Shown here: positions 24,921-32,805 of the stretch, one piece after another
How the letters are laid out: every line of letters begins with the position of its first letter
Position numbering within the stretch: position 1 is the first letter of the stretch
Program-made: the position numbers and the translations under genes
From: Bacteroidota bacterium
Lineage (GTDB): Bacteria > Bacteroidota > Bacteroidia > Flavobacteriales > Weeksellaceae
Reading direction: 5' to 3'
DNA: 64,000 nt
Assembly (NCBI GenBank): GCA_023458535.1
Contig: JAEWYW010000048.1
Coordinates: forward strand, 44,394-108,393
Notes under the pieces: generated by a model
The model's input: the letters and a program-made list of their open reading frames with translations, nothing else
What the model was told of the DNA's origin: nothing
The model's database searches: none

Positions 24921-26852
24921 ATGCTTTCGGTTCAAGGTTTAGGCTTACATCATTCAGGGAATTATTTATTCAGAGACGTTAATTTTACCATCAAAAAAGA
25001 TGATAAAGTGGGTCTTGTGGGGAAAAATGGTGCAGGAAAATCAACCCTGCTAAAAATTCTTTCAGGTGAGATCACTTTTTATGAAGGAAATGTAGTATCT
25101 GAAGGGAGCATTACTATCGGATTTCTTAAGCAAGATTTAGATTTTGTAAAGGGAAGAACGGTTTGGGATGAGACGATGCAGGCTTTTGAACAGATTAATG
25201 CGTGGAAAAACGAGCTGGAAGAGGTTAACCACCAACTGGCAACGCGTACAGATTACGAAAGTGATGCCTACACCAATATCATCAATAGAATGACTGAGCT
25301 TAATGATTTACTCATGAATCACGATGCTTACAATCTTGAAGGAGATGTAGAAAAAGTGCTCTTTGGTTTGGGTTTTAAGAGTGATGATTTTCATAAAATT
25401 ACCGATGAATTTTCTGGAGGCTGGAGAATGCGTATAGAATTGGCAAAATTGCTGCTTCAGAAAAATGATTTAATGCTTCTGGATGAACCTACCAACCACT
25501 TGGATATGGAATCCATCATCTGGCTAGAGAATTTTCTAAAAGATTATCCAGGCTCTATAGTTTTGGTAAGTCACGATAAACAGTTTATGACCGCTGTTTG
25601 TAACCGTACCTTCGATGTTAATAATAAAAAAGTGGACGATTATAAAGCCAATTATTCTAAATATTTGGTGATGCGTGAAGAGCGTCGTGAAAAACTTATT
25701 CAGGCCAAGAAAAATCAGGATGCGGAAATCAAGCAGATGGAAGATAACATCAATAAATTCCGTGCGAGTGCTACAAAAGCATCATTTGCGCAGTCTTTGA
25801 TTAAGAAATTGGACAAAATAGAGCGTATTGAAGTGGATAACGAAGATGTTTCAAAATTCAATATCCGTTTCGTACAATCTGTGGTTCCGGGTAAAGTAAT
25901 TTTTGAAGCAGAGCGTCTGGGTAAAGCGTATGGGAATAAACAGGTTTTTGACGATGTTGATTTCTTTGTTCAGCGTGGAGACAGAATTGCTCTTTTAGGA
26001 CAAAACGGACAGGGAAAAACAACCTTGGCGAAGATTTTAGCCGGAGATATTAAAGATTATTCAGGAAGCTGGACTTTAGGTCACAATGTAAATATCGGAT
26101 ATTTTGCTCAGAATCAGGAGGAGGTGTTAACGCCTGACAAAACCGTTTTACAGGAAGCTGAAGACTCTGCAACAGAAGAAACCCGCCCAAGGGTAAGAGA
26201 TTTACTTGGGTCTTTCCTTTTTCAGGGTGAAGATGTTCAGAAGAAAACAAAAGTGCTCTCAGGGGGAGAAAGAAACCGTTTGGCATTGTGTAAATTGTTG
26301 CTTCGTCCTTTCAATACACTTATCATGGACGAGCCTACCAACCACTTAGATATTCAGTCTAAAGAGATTATCAAGCTGGCACTTCAAAAATTTGAGGGAA
26401 CACTGATTGTTATTTCTCACGACAGGGAATTTTTACAAGGTCTTTGTGATAAGATTTTTGAATTCCGAGACGGAAGCATGAAAGAATTTTTGGGCGACAT
26501 TAATGAATATCTGGAATACCGCCAGAAGGAAAGCATACGAGAAATTTCTGCTGAAAAGGCAAAACTGCACGGTGAGGAAGTGGTAACTGAGGTTAAAAAA
26601 CCAGTAAAAGTTGAAGAAATCCCTGTAAATAACACTTCCAATTTCGTTTCTAAAGAACAAAAACAAATTCAGAATAAACTTAAAAAAGTAGAAGAGAAAA
26701 TCTCTGAACTGGAACTATCTATCGAGAAATGTGAAGCCGAATTTGCATCAGAAAATCCAACAGAGGAAAAACTTGAAGGATATAATAAACTAAAAGAAGA
26801 ATTAGATCTTGCATTGCAAGAATGGGAGTATTTAGGTTCTCAATTAAATTAA
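24921..26852 (+). CDS. ABC-F ATPase, YheS-like
   Basis: A 643-residue soluble ABC-F protein with two ATPase domains, no membrane part. Seen: Walker A GKNGAGKST and GQNGQGKTT, two ABC signatures (FSGGWRMR and LSGGERNR), two LLDEPTNHLD/IMDEPTNHLD Walker B motifs, an interdomain linker with RASATKASFAQ, and a C-terminal coiled coil (about 575-643) rich in Glu and Lys. ABC-F proteins bind the ribosomal E site and act in translation or antibiotic protection. The linker and C-terminal coil resemble YheS or Uup. It may be a housekeeping translation factor. Confidence 0.88.
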   Translation: MLSVQGLGLHHSGNYLFRDVNFTIKKDDKVGLVGKNGAGKSTLLKILSGEITFYEGNVVSEGSITIGFLKQDLDFVKGRTVWDETMQAFEQINAWKNELEEVNHQLATRTDYESDAYTNIINRMTELNDLLMNHDAYNLEGDVEKVLFGLGFKSDDFHKITDEFSGGWRMRIELAKLLLQKNDLMLLDEPTNHLDMESIIWLENFLKDYPGSIVLVSHDKQFMTAVCNRTFDVNNKKVDDYKANYSKYLVMREERREKLIQAKKNQDAEIKQMEDNINKFRASATKASFAQSLIKKLDKIERIEVDNEDVSKFNIRFVQSVVPGKVIFEAERLGKAYGNKQVFDDVDFFVQRGDRIALLGQNGQGKTTLAKILAGDIKDYSGSWTLGHNVNIGYFAQNQEEVLTPDKTVLQEAEDSATEETRPRVRDLLGSFLFQGEDVQKKTKVLSGGERNRLALCKLLLRPFNTLIMDEPTNHLDIQSKEIIKLALQKFEGTLIVISHDREFLQGLCDKIFEFRDGSMKEFLGDINEYLEYRQKESIREISAEKAKLHGEEVVTEVKKPVKVEEIPVNNTSNFVSKEQKQIQNKLKKVEEKISELELSIEKCEAEFASENPTEEKLEGYNKLKEELDLALQEWEYLGSQLN

Positions 26853-26858
26853 TTTTGG

Positions 26859-26866
26859 TATTTTTG
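26859..26866 (+). promoter_or_regulatory. -7 box four bases before the DUF2946-like gene
   Basis: TATTTTTG fits TAnnTTTG and ends four bases before the ATG at 26871, in an 18-base gap. The spacing suggests a leaderless start. No matching TTG was found upstream. Confidence 0.3.
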
Positions 26867-26870
26867 CATT

Positions 26871-27221
26871 ATGCTAAGGAAAGATGTAAGGAAAAGCAAG
26901 CATTTTTTTTCTCAAATTATTTTGGGAATTTACCTTATTGCGCTTTTCTCACAGGCTTTCCATTCTCATTCTTCAGATCAAGTAGATTTTTCAATTACCA
27001 AGGTCGAAAAAAAATCATTCTCTACTGAAAAATTCTCCAGTCACAGCGATTGTTTAGCGTGTCATTTCTTGGCAACAGGCTTTTATATTGTTGCGGATGA
27101 TTATCATTTTATTGTTCAAAAAGATAATGCCGAAACCGAGCAAGTTTTTCATGTTCAGGAGAAAATATGGTCTTCAACCAAATACACATTTCAGCTGCGG
27201 GGTCCTCCAGCTGTTTCTTAA
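26871..27221 (+). CDS. Small Cys/His periplasmic protein (DUF2946-like)
   Basis: A 116-residue protein with one N-terminal hydrophobic segment (about 13-30), then a charged region with SHSSD, HSDCLACHF (a Cys-x2-Cys-His motif) and a C-terminal RGPPAVS. The CxxC and the RGPP ending are reminiscent of DUF2946, small membrane-linked proteins that accompany metal transport systems. Function is unknown. It heads a group with a TonB-dependent receptor and a His-rich lipoprotein, though a 205-base gap with two dyads separates it from the receptor. Metal binding is my inference from the cysteines, histidines and context. Confidence 0.55.
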   Translation: MLRKDVRKSKHFFSQIILGIYLIALFSQAFHSHSSDQVDFSITKVEKKSFSTEKFSSHSDCLACHFLATGFYIVADDYHFIVQKDNAETEQVFHVQEKIWSSTKYTFQLRGPPAVS

Positions 27222-27251
27222 TCAAGATATTTTATTACGGTCTATTTTAAA

Positions 27252-27266
27252 TTGAATGTCATTCAA
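27252..27266. promoter_or_regulatory. 7-1-7 dyad TTGAATGTCATTCAA
   Basis: A perfect inverted repeat, TTGAATG and CATTCAA about a single T. The 7-1-7 layout is that of Fur-family operators, though the bases differ from the enterobacterial Fur box. It is 160 bases upstream of the TonB receptor gene. Confidence 0.5.
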
Positions 27267-27345
27267 GCATTTTGCTGTGGATGCATTTCCAGACGGTGAA
27301 TAAGTATCTTTTCTTTCAACTACTTCAACAACCATTATTTTTTTA

Positions 27346-27359
27346 GAACACCTGTGTTC
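27346..27359. promoter_or_regulatory. 14-bp dyad GAACAC-CT-GTGTTC
   Basis: A perfect six-base inverted repeat with a two-base spacer, 67 bases upstream of the TonB receptor start. No known consensus is claimed. It is a candidate operator because it is exact and lies in the promoter region. Confidence 0.5.
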
Positions 27360-27426
27360 ATTGTAAAAATGTGGTTATTATTTAACGACTTTTTTTAAAA
27401 AGTACAATTCATCAATCAATCTATAA

Positions 27427-29811
27427 ATGAAATTGATATATAGCATTATGCTGATCTTTTTAGGATTGGCGTTTACTTCGGCTCAAAACACTTTTAAAGT
27501 ACAGGGAGTCGTGTTAGATTTTCATGATAAATCAAGTCTTGAAAATGCAGAAATACTTATCGGAAATAAAAAGGTAAGGTCAGATCGCACAGGCAGATTT
27601 TCTTTGGACGGTATTACAGCAGGTAAGCACACCATATTGGTACAGCATCCTGAATGTAATGATTATTCTGAAGAACTGAATGTGAATCGTAATCTCGATT
27701 TAATCATTTATCTTGAACATCACACCGAGGAAATTCAAAGCGTAACACTCCACGGAAGTCATAAAAACAAAAGCACCATAGTGGTAAAAACGCTCGAAAA
27801 AACTGATATTGAGCGGAATTCCACTGAAAATTTGGGTAATTTATTGTCAAAAATTTCGGGTGTAACAGCACTTAAAACAGGTAACAATATTTCCAAACCC
27901 GTTATTCATGGCTTATATGGAAGTAGAATATCTGTTTTAAACAACGGTGTGAAAATGGCGGAACAGGAGTGGGGTGTAGAACATGCACCCAACATTGATG
28001 TAAATGATTTTGAGCACATTGACGTTATAAAAGGTGCATCAGCTCTTAAATATGGCAACGAAGGTGTTGGTGGCGTTGTCGTTCTTGAACCGCAAATTAT
28101 CCCTAAAAAAGACACCATTATGGGAAGTCTTAAAATTGCTGGAATCTCCAACGGTAGAGGTGGTGAACTTTCTGTCAATGCAATGAAAACGTGGGATAAT
28201 CAGTGGTTTGTGAAAACGGGGGGAACGTACAAAAAACTGGGCGACCAGTATATTCCTCATCACACATTACAAAACACAGGAGCAGAGGTAAATTCATTTA
28301 ATTTTTCGGTGGGTAACCGCAGTTTTATGCAAGGTATTGAAGCTTTTTACAGTGGGATTTTTCAAGAGTACGGAATTTATAAAGGTGCACATTTGGGAAG
28401 TCCAAAAGACTTTTATTATGCCACACAGTTTGGTCAACCTTACTTTCTGGATGACTTTTCCTATGATATCCAAAATCCAAAGCAAAATGTGGAGCACCAC
28501 ATCGCAAAAATTGCAGCTTACAAACGCTTTGCAGATTTTGGAAAACTAAGCGTACAGTACAGCTTCCAACTCAATCGCAGAAAGGAATTTGATATCCGAA
28601 GAGGGGAGTTAAACGAACTTCCTTCCATGGATTTAAGGCTACTCACCCATACAGCAAGCCTTATTCATGAAATTGAAAGAGGTAATTGGAGCTTGGAAAG
28701 CGGTATTTCTGGTAGCTTTCAGGATAATTTTCCTAACCCTGCAACCAAAGCCAGACGTTTAATTCCAGATTATTATAAATATGATGCGGGAATTTTCTCT
28801 GTCTTTAAATATAAATTCAACTCAAAACTGAATGCGGAAGTAGGAGCAAGATATGATTTTAGCCGATTTGATGCTTATAAATATTATGATGAAACCGAAT
28901 GGGAAGATAAATATGCGAATGCTTATCCGCAATTCTATATTTCAAAACACGACTCCAGAGTTTTGGTGAGACCTGTTTTAGATTATCATAATTTTTCAGC
29001 GAATGTTGGTTTGAACTATCAACCGCTAAGAAATGTCGACTTAAAGTTTAATTTTTCAAGAGCGGATAGAACACCCAATGCTGCAGAACTCTTTGCGGAC
29101 GGACTTCACCATTCCGCAGCCATCATGGAGAAAGGGGATTTAAGCATCGAGAAAGAAACCTTGTATCATGCAAATCTTTCCATTATGGCAAAGTTGAATA
29201 TACTCCAAGGCTTGGAAATAGAAGCAAATCCTTACGTGATGTTTTCAGACAGCTTTATCAACCAAGTTCCTGTAGGCATTCAGTCAACCAACAGAGGTGT
29301 TTTTCCGGTTTGGGGTTATCAGCAGATAAAAGCAAGAATTTTCGGTTTAGATGTAGATCTTCATCTTAAAATTCTGGAAAATTTGGAGTGGAAATCTAGT
29401 TTTAGTACGCTTCGAGGTGACGACTTTTCAAACCATGAGCCTCTTATCTTAATGATGCCTTCACAGTGGCGAAATGCTCTCGAATTTAATCTTAACACAG
29501 ACAGAAATTTCTATGTGAGATTAGAAAACGAGAATGTTTTTAAGCAAAAAAGGTTTCCTATCAGAAATCAAATGGTTAATTTCATAGAAGATGACCAAGA
29601 GATTTCCCGTGAGGTAGATTTCAGTTCAACACCTGCCGCATACAACATTTTTAACGCATCCGTGGGAGCGGATATTTTTAAAAACCTGAATGTAAATTTC
29701 AGAATTAACAACATTTTTAACAAAGAGTACCGAGAATATCTTAACCGTTTGCGCTATTTTATGCCCGAACCTGGCAGAAATTTTATCATAACTCTTAAAT
29801 ATAATTTTTAA
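27427..29811 (+). CDS. TonB-dependent outer membrane receptor, probably for metal
   Basis: A 794-residue outer membrane receptor. Seen: signal peptide (1-19), a carboxypeptidase-regulatory-like beta-sandwich at about 25-95 (VQGVVLDFHDKSSLENAEI), a plug domain (about 120-240) with SGVTALKTGNNISKPVIHG and QEWGVEHAPNID, and a 22-strand-type barrel ending in ...LKYNF. Such receptors import ligands with TonB energy. The plug's EWGVEHAPNID resembles zinc/heme or copper receptors; a siderophore is also possible. It is 19 bases ahead of a His-rich lipoprotein gene, and behind a DUF2946-like gene. The pair suggests metal import. Confidence 0.82.
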   Translation: MKLIYSIMLIFLGLAFTSAQNTFKVQGVVLDFHDKSSLENAEILIGNKKVRSDRTGRFSLDGITAGKHTILVQHPECNDYSEELNVNRNLDLIIYLEHHTEEIQSVTLHGSHKNKSTIVVKTLEKTDIERNSTENLGNLLSKISGVTALKTGNNISKPVIHGLYGSRISVLNNGVKMAEQEWGVEHAPNIDVNDFEHIDVIKGASALKYGNEGVGGVVVLEPQIIPKKDTIMGSLKIAGISNGRGGELSVNAMKTWDNQWFVKTGGTYKKLGDQYIPHHTLQNTGAEVNSFNFSVGNRSFMQGIEAFYSGIFQEYGIYKGAHLGSPKDFYYATQFGQPYFLDDFSYDIQNPKQNVEHHIAKIAAYKRFADFGKLSVQYSFQLNRRKEFDIRRGELNELPSMDLRLLTHTASLIHEIERGNWSLESGISGSFQDNFPNPATKARRLIPDYYKYDAGIFSVFKYKFNSKLNAEVGARYDFSRFDAYKYYDETEWEDKYANAYPQFYISKHDSRVLVRPVLDYHNFSANVGLNYQPLRNVDLKFNFSRADRTPNAAELFADGLHHSAAIMEKGDLSIEKETLYHANLSIMAKLNILQGLEIEANPYVMFSDSFINQVPVGIQSTNRGVFPVWGYQQIKARIFGLDVDLHLKILENLEWKSSFSTLRGDDFSNHEPLILMMPSQWRNALEFNLNTDRNFYVRLENENVFKQKRFPIRNQMVNFIEDDQEISREVDFSSTPAAYNIFNASVGADIFKNLNVNFRINNIFNKEYREYLNRLRYFMPEPGRNFIITLKYNF

Positions 29812-29830
29812 TCAATAATACTTATTCAAA

Positions 29831-30388
29831 ATGAAAACATACATCAAAATACTAGCAGTTTTATTTACATCATTTATCCTTCTTTCATGTTCAAGAGATG
29901 AAGTTCCAGAGGATATTCACGAACATGAAGAAATAGAAAAGGTAGTTTTAACCGTAATTGATAAAAACGATACATCAAATGAGCAAATTGTTAACATCAT
30001 TGGTGGTGAAGCAACTCCTAATCTTAACTTGCAGAATGGTAAAACCTATTTGGCGAGTTTAGATTTTCAGGTGAAGCATGATGATCATTATCACAGTGCG
30101 AATGACGAAATCATTGAAGAAAAAGATGAACACTTTGTTCTTTTCAATTTTATTGGAGTCGATGCTAAGGTTATCCGTGGTAATGATGATGTTGTGAGAA
30201 CTGATGGAAAAAAACTTGGGTTAAAAACTGAATGGACCATCCAGGGTTATCCCAACAATTCAAAAGTACATATCATTTTAAATCATGGTGCAAGTTCGGT
30301 ACAAGATAATTACCCATCTGCCAGCAATCAGTTAGGTAGCGCAGTGGGAGGCGAAAGCGATGTAGATGTATCCATAAAAGTTCAGTAG
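29831..30388 (+). CDS. His-rich lipoprotein
   Basis: A 185-residue lipoprotein: signal peptide with a lipobox LLSC and lipidated Cys20, followed by SRDEV. Two histidine-acidic patches are visible, EDIHEHEEIEK at about 28-38 and HDDHYHSANDE in the middle, with more histidines after. The fold is unknown; the C-terminal part (about 100-185) is beta-rich in appearance. It follows the TonB receptor by 19 bases and is probably its surface or periplasmic partner that captures metal ions. A terminator lies just after it. No name is assigned. Confidence 0.7.
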   Translation: MKTYIKILAVLFTSFILLSCSRDEVPEDIHEHEEIEKVVLTVIDKNDTSNEQIVNIIGGEATPNLNLQNGKTYLASLDFQVKHDDHYHSANDEIIEEKDEHFVLFNFIGVDAKVIRGNDDVVRTDGKKLGLKTEWTIQGYPNNSKVHIILNHGASSVQDNYPSASNQLGSAVGGESDVDVSIKVQ

Positions 30389-30408
30389 TTAATATCCAAA
30401 TATTTTCT

Positions 30409-30437
30409 GAAAACCATCAATTTTTTGATGGTTTTCT
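30409..30437 (+). terminator. Terminator after the lipoprotein gene
   Basis: The stem GAAAACCATCAA / TTGATGGTTTTC has a short T loop and is followed by a T-rich tail. It closes the receptor-lipoprotein unit. Confidence 0.8.
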
Positions 30438-30474
30438 TTATTTTATGTTTTTGGTGCTTAAGTAATTGTTATAA

Positions 30475-30507
30475 TTGAGTAATTTTCATAAAAAATTCAT
30501 ATTTTTG
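30475..30507 (+). promoter_or_regulatory. Possible tig promoter
   Basis: TTG at 30475-30477 and TATTTTTG at 30500-30507 resemble the -33 and -7 boxes; the 22-base spacer is slightly long. The tig ATG is 22 bases downstream. Confidence 0.3.
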
Positions 30508-30529
30508 CAACCTAAAATTTTAATCAATA

Positions 30530-31864
30530 ATGAAGGTTACAGCAAAAAACCATGATGATGTAAGTGCATTGCTTACAGTAACATTGGATAAATCCGACTA
30601 CAAAGACAAAGTAGAAAAGCAATTGATTAATTATGCTAAAAATGCACAAGTACCTGGGTTCAGAAAAGGTAAAGTGCCATTGAGCATGGTTAGAAAACAA
30701 TATGAAGCAGGTGTTGCTTTCGAGGAAATCAACAAGCAGGTTTCTGAAGCCTTAAACAATTACGTTAGCGAAAATAAGCTGAGATTAGTAGGACAGCCAG
30801 TTCCACAGCCAGTTGAGGATTTTAATCATAATGCAGATCAACTATCAGTAGCTTTTGAAGTTGGCTACGAACCAGAATTCAATATCGATTTAACGAAATA
30901 TGAAGCTCCTCATTATAAGGTTGAAGCTTCCGATAAAGAAATTGATAAGAGTATTGAGAACATGCAGAAGCGTTTTGCAACTCAGGCTCCTCAAGATAAA
31001 ATCAACAAAGATTCTTACATTGCTCTAGAGGTTTCTCAAGTGGTGGAAGATGATGCGGAAGGAGAGCACGCTCACGCGCCTAAAAATGTTACCATAACTG
31101 CTGAAAACAAAGAAGCTTTTAAATTGGTGAAGGCGTTAAAAATGGATGGTAGTGTAAAAGTATCTAAAGAAACTTTAGAGAAGGATGAAGAATTGGCTAA
31201 AGAACTTGGTTTCTCTAAAGCTGAAGTTGAGCATCTTCATCATAATGAAGTGGAGGTGAAGGTGAAAGATTTCTATGCATTAGATTTGGCTGAACTTAAT
31301 CAAGACTTGTTTGATAAAGTATATGGAGAAGGAAACATTAAATCTGAAGATGAGCTAAAAGAAAAAGTGAAAACAGAGTTGGATGAATATTTCCAGCAGA
31401 ATGCTGATGTGCACTTTGTTAATAAAATTTTAGAACAAGTAACAGAGAAAGAAGAGGTGAAATTACCTGAAACTTTCCTTGTAAACTGGTTACAGTTCTC
31501 TAACCAAAACATCACTTCTCCAGAGCAAGCTAAAGAAATTTTGGAAGCCGAAAAAAATCAATTGAAGTACCAGATTATTGAAGGTAGATTGATGAATGAT
31601 AATGAAGTAAACATTGATTATGCAGATGTTCTTGCACAAGCAGAGCAGTTGGTGAAAAATCAATTGGCAATCTACGGAATTCATCATTTAGGTGATGAAG
31701 AAATTCAAAAATATGCTGTAGAGATGTTAAAAGATCAGGAGCAAGTTAGACAGATTTCTTCTGAAGTTGCCATGGCAAAATTAAAAGATGTAATTCTTGA
31801 AAAAGCTGGTAAAAAAGAAACAAAAATATCTCATGATGATTTCATGGAGGAATTGAAAAAGTAA
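30530..31864 (+). CDS. tig: Trigger factor
   Basis: A 444-residue ribosome-bound chaperone that meets nascent chains at the exit tunnel. Seen: the ribosome-docking signature GFRKGKVP at 43-50, an N-terminal domain with the usual paired strands, and a long helical C-terminal arm region. The central segment (about 150-250) is diverged from the usual PPIase motifs and rich in His/Glu (EGEHAHAPK), so prolyl isomerase activity is uncertain, a common state in Bacteroidota. It stands alone, flanked by terminators on both sides; clpP or clpX is not seen here. Confidence 0.92.
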   Translation: MKVTAKNHDDVSALLTVTLDKSDYKDKVEKQLINYAKNAQVPGFRKGKVPLSMVRKQYEAGVAFEEINKQVSEALNNYVSENKLRLVGQPVPQPVEDFNHNADQLSVAFEVGYEPEFNIDLTKYEAPHYKVEASDKEIDKSIENMQKRFATQAPQDKINKDSYIALEVSQVVEDDAEGEHAHAPKNVTITAENKEAFKLVKALKMDGSVKVSKETLEKDEELAKELGFSKAEVEHLHHNEVEVKVKDFYALDLAELNQDLFDKVYGEGNIKSEDELKEKVKTELDEYFQQNADVHFVNKILEQVTEKEEVKLPETFLVNWLQFSNQNITSPEQAKEILEAEKNQLKYQIIEGRLMNDNEVNIDYADVLAQAEQLVKNQLAIYGIHHLGDEEIQKYAVEMLKDQEQVRQISSEVAMAKLKDVILEKAGKKETKISHDDFMEELKK

Positions 31865-31885
31865 TATTTTCAAAAAATAATAATA

Positions 31886-31913
31886 AAATCCGCTAATTTA
31901 TTAGCGGATTTTT
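31886..31913 (+). terminator. Terminator after tig
   Basis: AAAATCCGCTAA and TTAGCGGATTTT pair around TTTA, followed by T residues. Confidence 0.85.
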
Positions 31914-31967
31914 TATTTCTTTGTAGTACAATTAGTTGTAACATATCTTTAGTAAAAATTATTAAAA

Positions 31968-32651
31968 ATGAAAAAAATAATTATTCCCTTTATCTGTTTA
32001 GCCATCTTTTCAGCTCCAGTATCTGCACAGACTAGCAAAACTGCAACAGTCGAAAAAAATCAGAAATCCCTAACTGCAAAACAAGTTTTAGACAGGTATT
32101 TTGAAGCACTGGGCGGGAAACAGAATTTAGAGAATGTAAAATCTGTGATTATCGAGGGAACAACATCTGTTCAAGGTATGCAGATTTCTACCATTACTAA
32201 AAAAATGGGAAATAAGTTTAGATCTGAGAACAATTCAGATGGTAGAAAAATGTTACAGGTGTTTGACGGCCAAGGTGGATACGTTAAACAACTAGATAAG
32301 GAAGCGAGTCTTACAGCAGAACAAATAAAAGAATTTAAGAAGGGTAATACGGTGGATGCTTTGGCATTAGATAAAGTAGAAAATATGAAATTCCTAAATA
32401 CCGAAAAAATTGATGGGATATCATATAACGTTTTAACCTCCGATAAGTCTAAATTTTACTTTGATGCGAACACAGGATTGCTGTATAAAACTGTTGTAAA
32501 TGGTGCAGAGGTGATAATTAAAGATTATATCACCCAAAATGGTATAAAATTTCCGGGTACTACTGAGATTAAAGCACAAGGTCAGCAGATTATTATGAAG
32601 AACAATAAGATAACACTTAATTCTGGCGTAACTGAAGCAGATTTTAAATAA
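31968..32651 (+). CDS. Secreted LolA-like protein
   Basis: A 227-residue protein with a signal peptide (1-20, ending VSA). The mature part opens with AKQVLDRYFEALGGKQNLENVKS and shows alternating beta strands (IIEGTTSVQG, KFYFDANTGLLYKTV), as in the LolA/LolB-like fold that binds hydrophobic ligands. The same domain is often fused to the end of M16 peptidases in Bacteroidota; here it is a separate gene, and an M16 peptidase is the next gene. The role (lipoprotein carrier or peptidase partner) is inference. Both genes have their own terminators. Confidence 0.65.
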   Translation: MKKIIIPFICLAIFSAPVSAQTSKTATVEKNQKSLTAKQVLDRYFEALGGKQNLENVKSVIIEGTTSVQGMQISTITKKMGNKFRSENNSDGRKMLQVFDGQGGYVKQLDKEASLTAEQIKEFKKGNTVDALALDKVENMKFLNTEKIDGISYNVLTSDKSKFYFDANTGLLYKTVVNGAEVIIKDYITQNGIKFPGTTEIKAQGQQIIMKNNKITLNSGVTEADFK

Positions 32652-32677
32652 TATACTGACATATTCTGAAAAATATT

Positions 32678-32705
32678 AAAGCCAAGCTATTGCTTGGCTT
32701 TTTTC
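32678..32705 (+). terminator. Terminator after the LolA-like gene
   Basis: AAGCCAAGC and GCTTGGCTT pair around TATT and are followed by six T residues. Confidence 0.85.
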
Positions 32706-32805
32706 ATTAATACATTTAACCAAAATTTAACTAAATTAATAGTGGTAAAAATTTCTTCATGTGCGGACTTATTAATACTTTTAGTTCCGAAAATAAATTA
32801 TTTAT

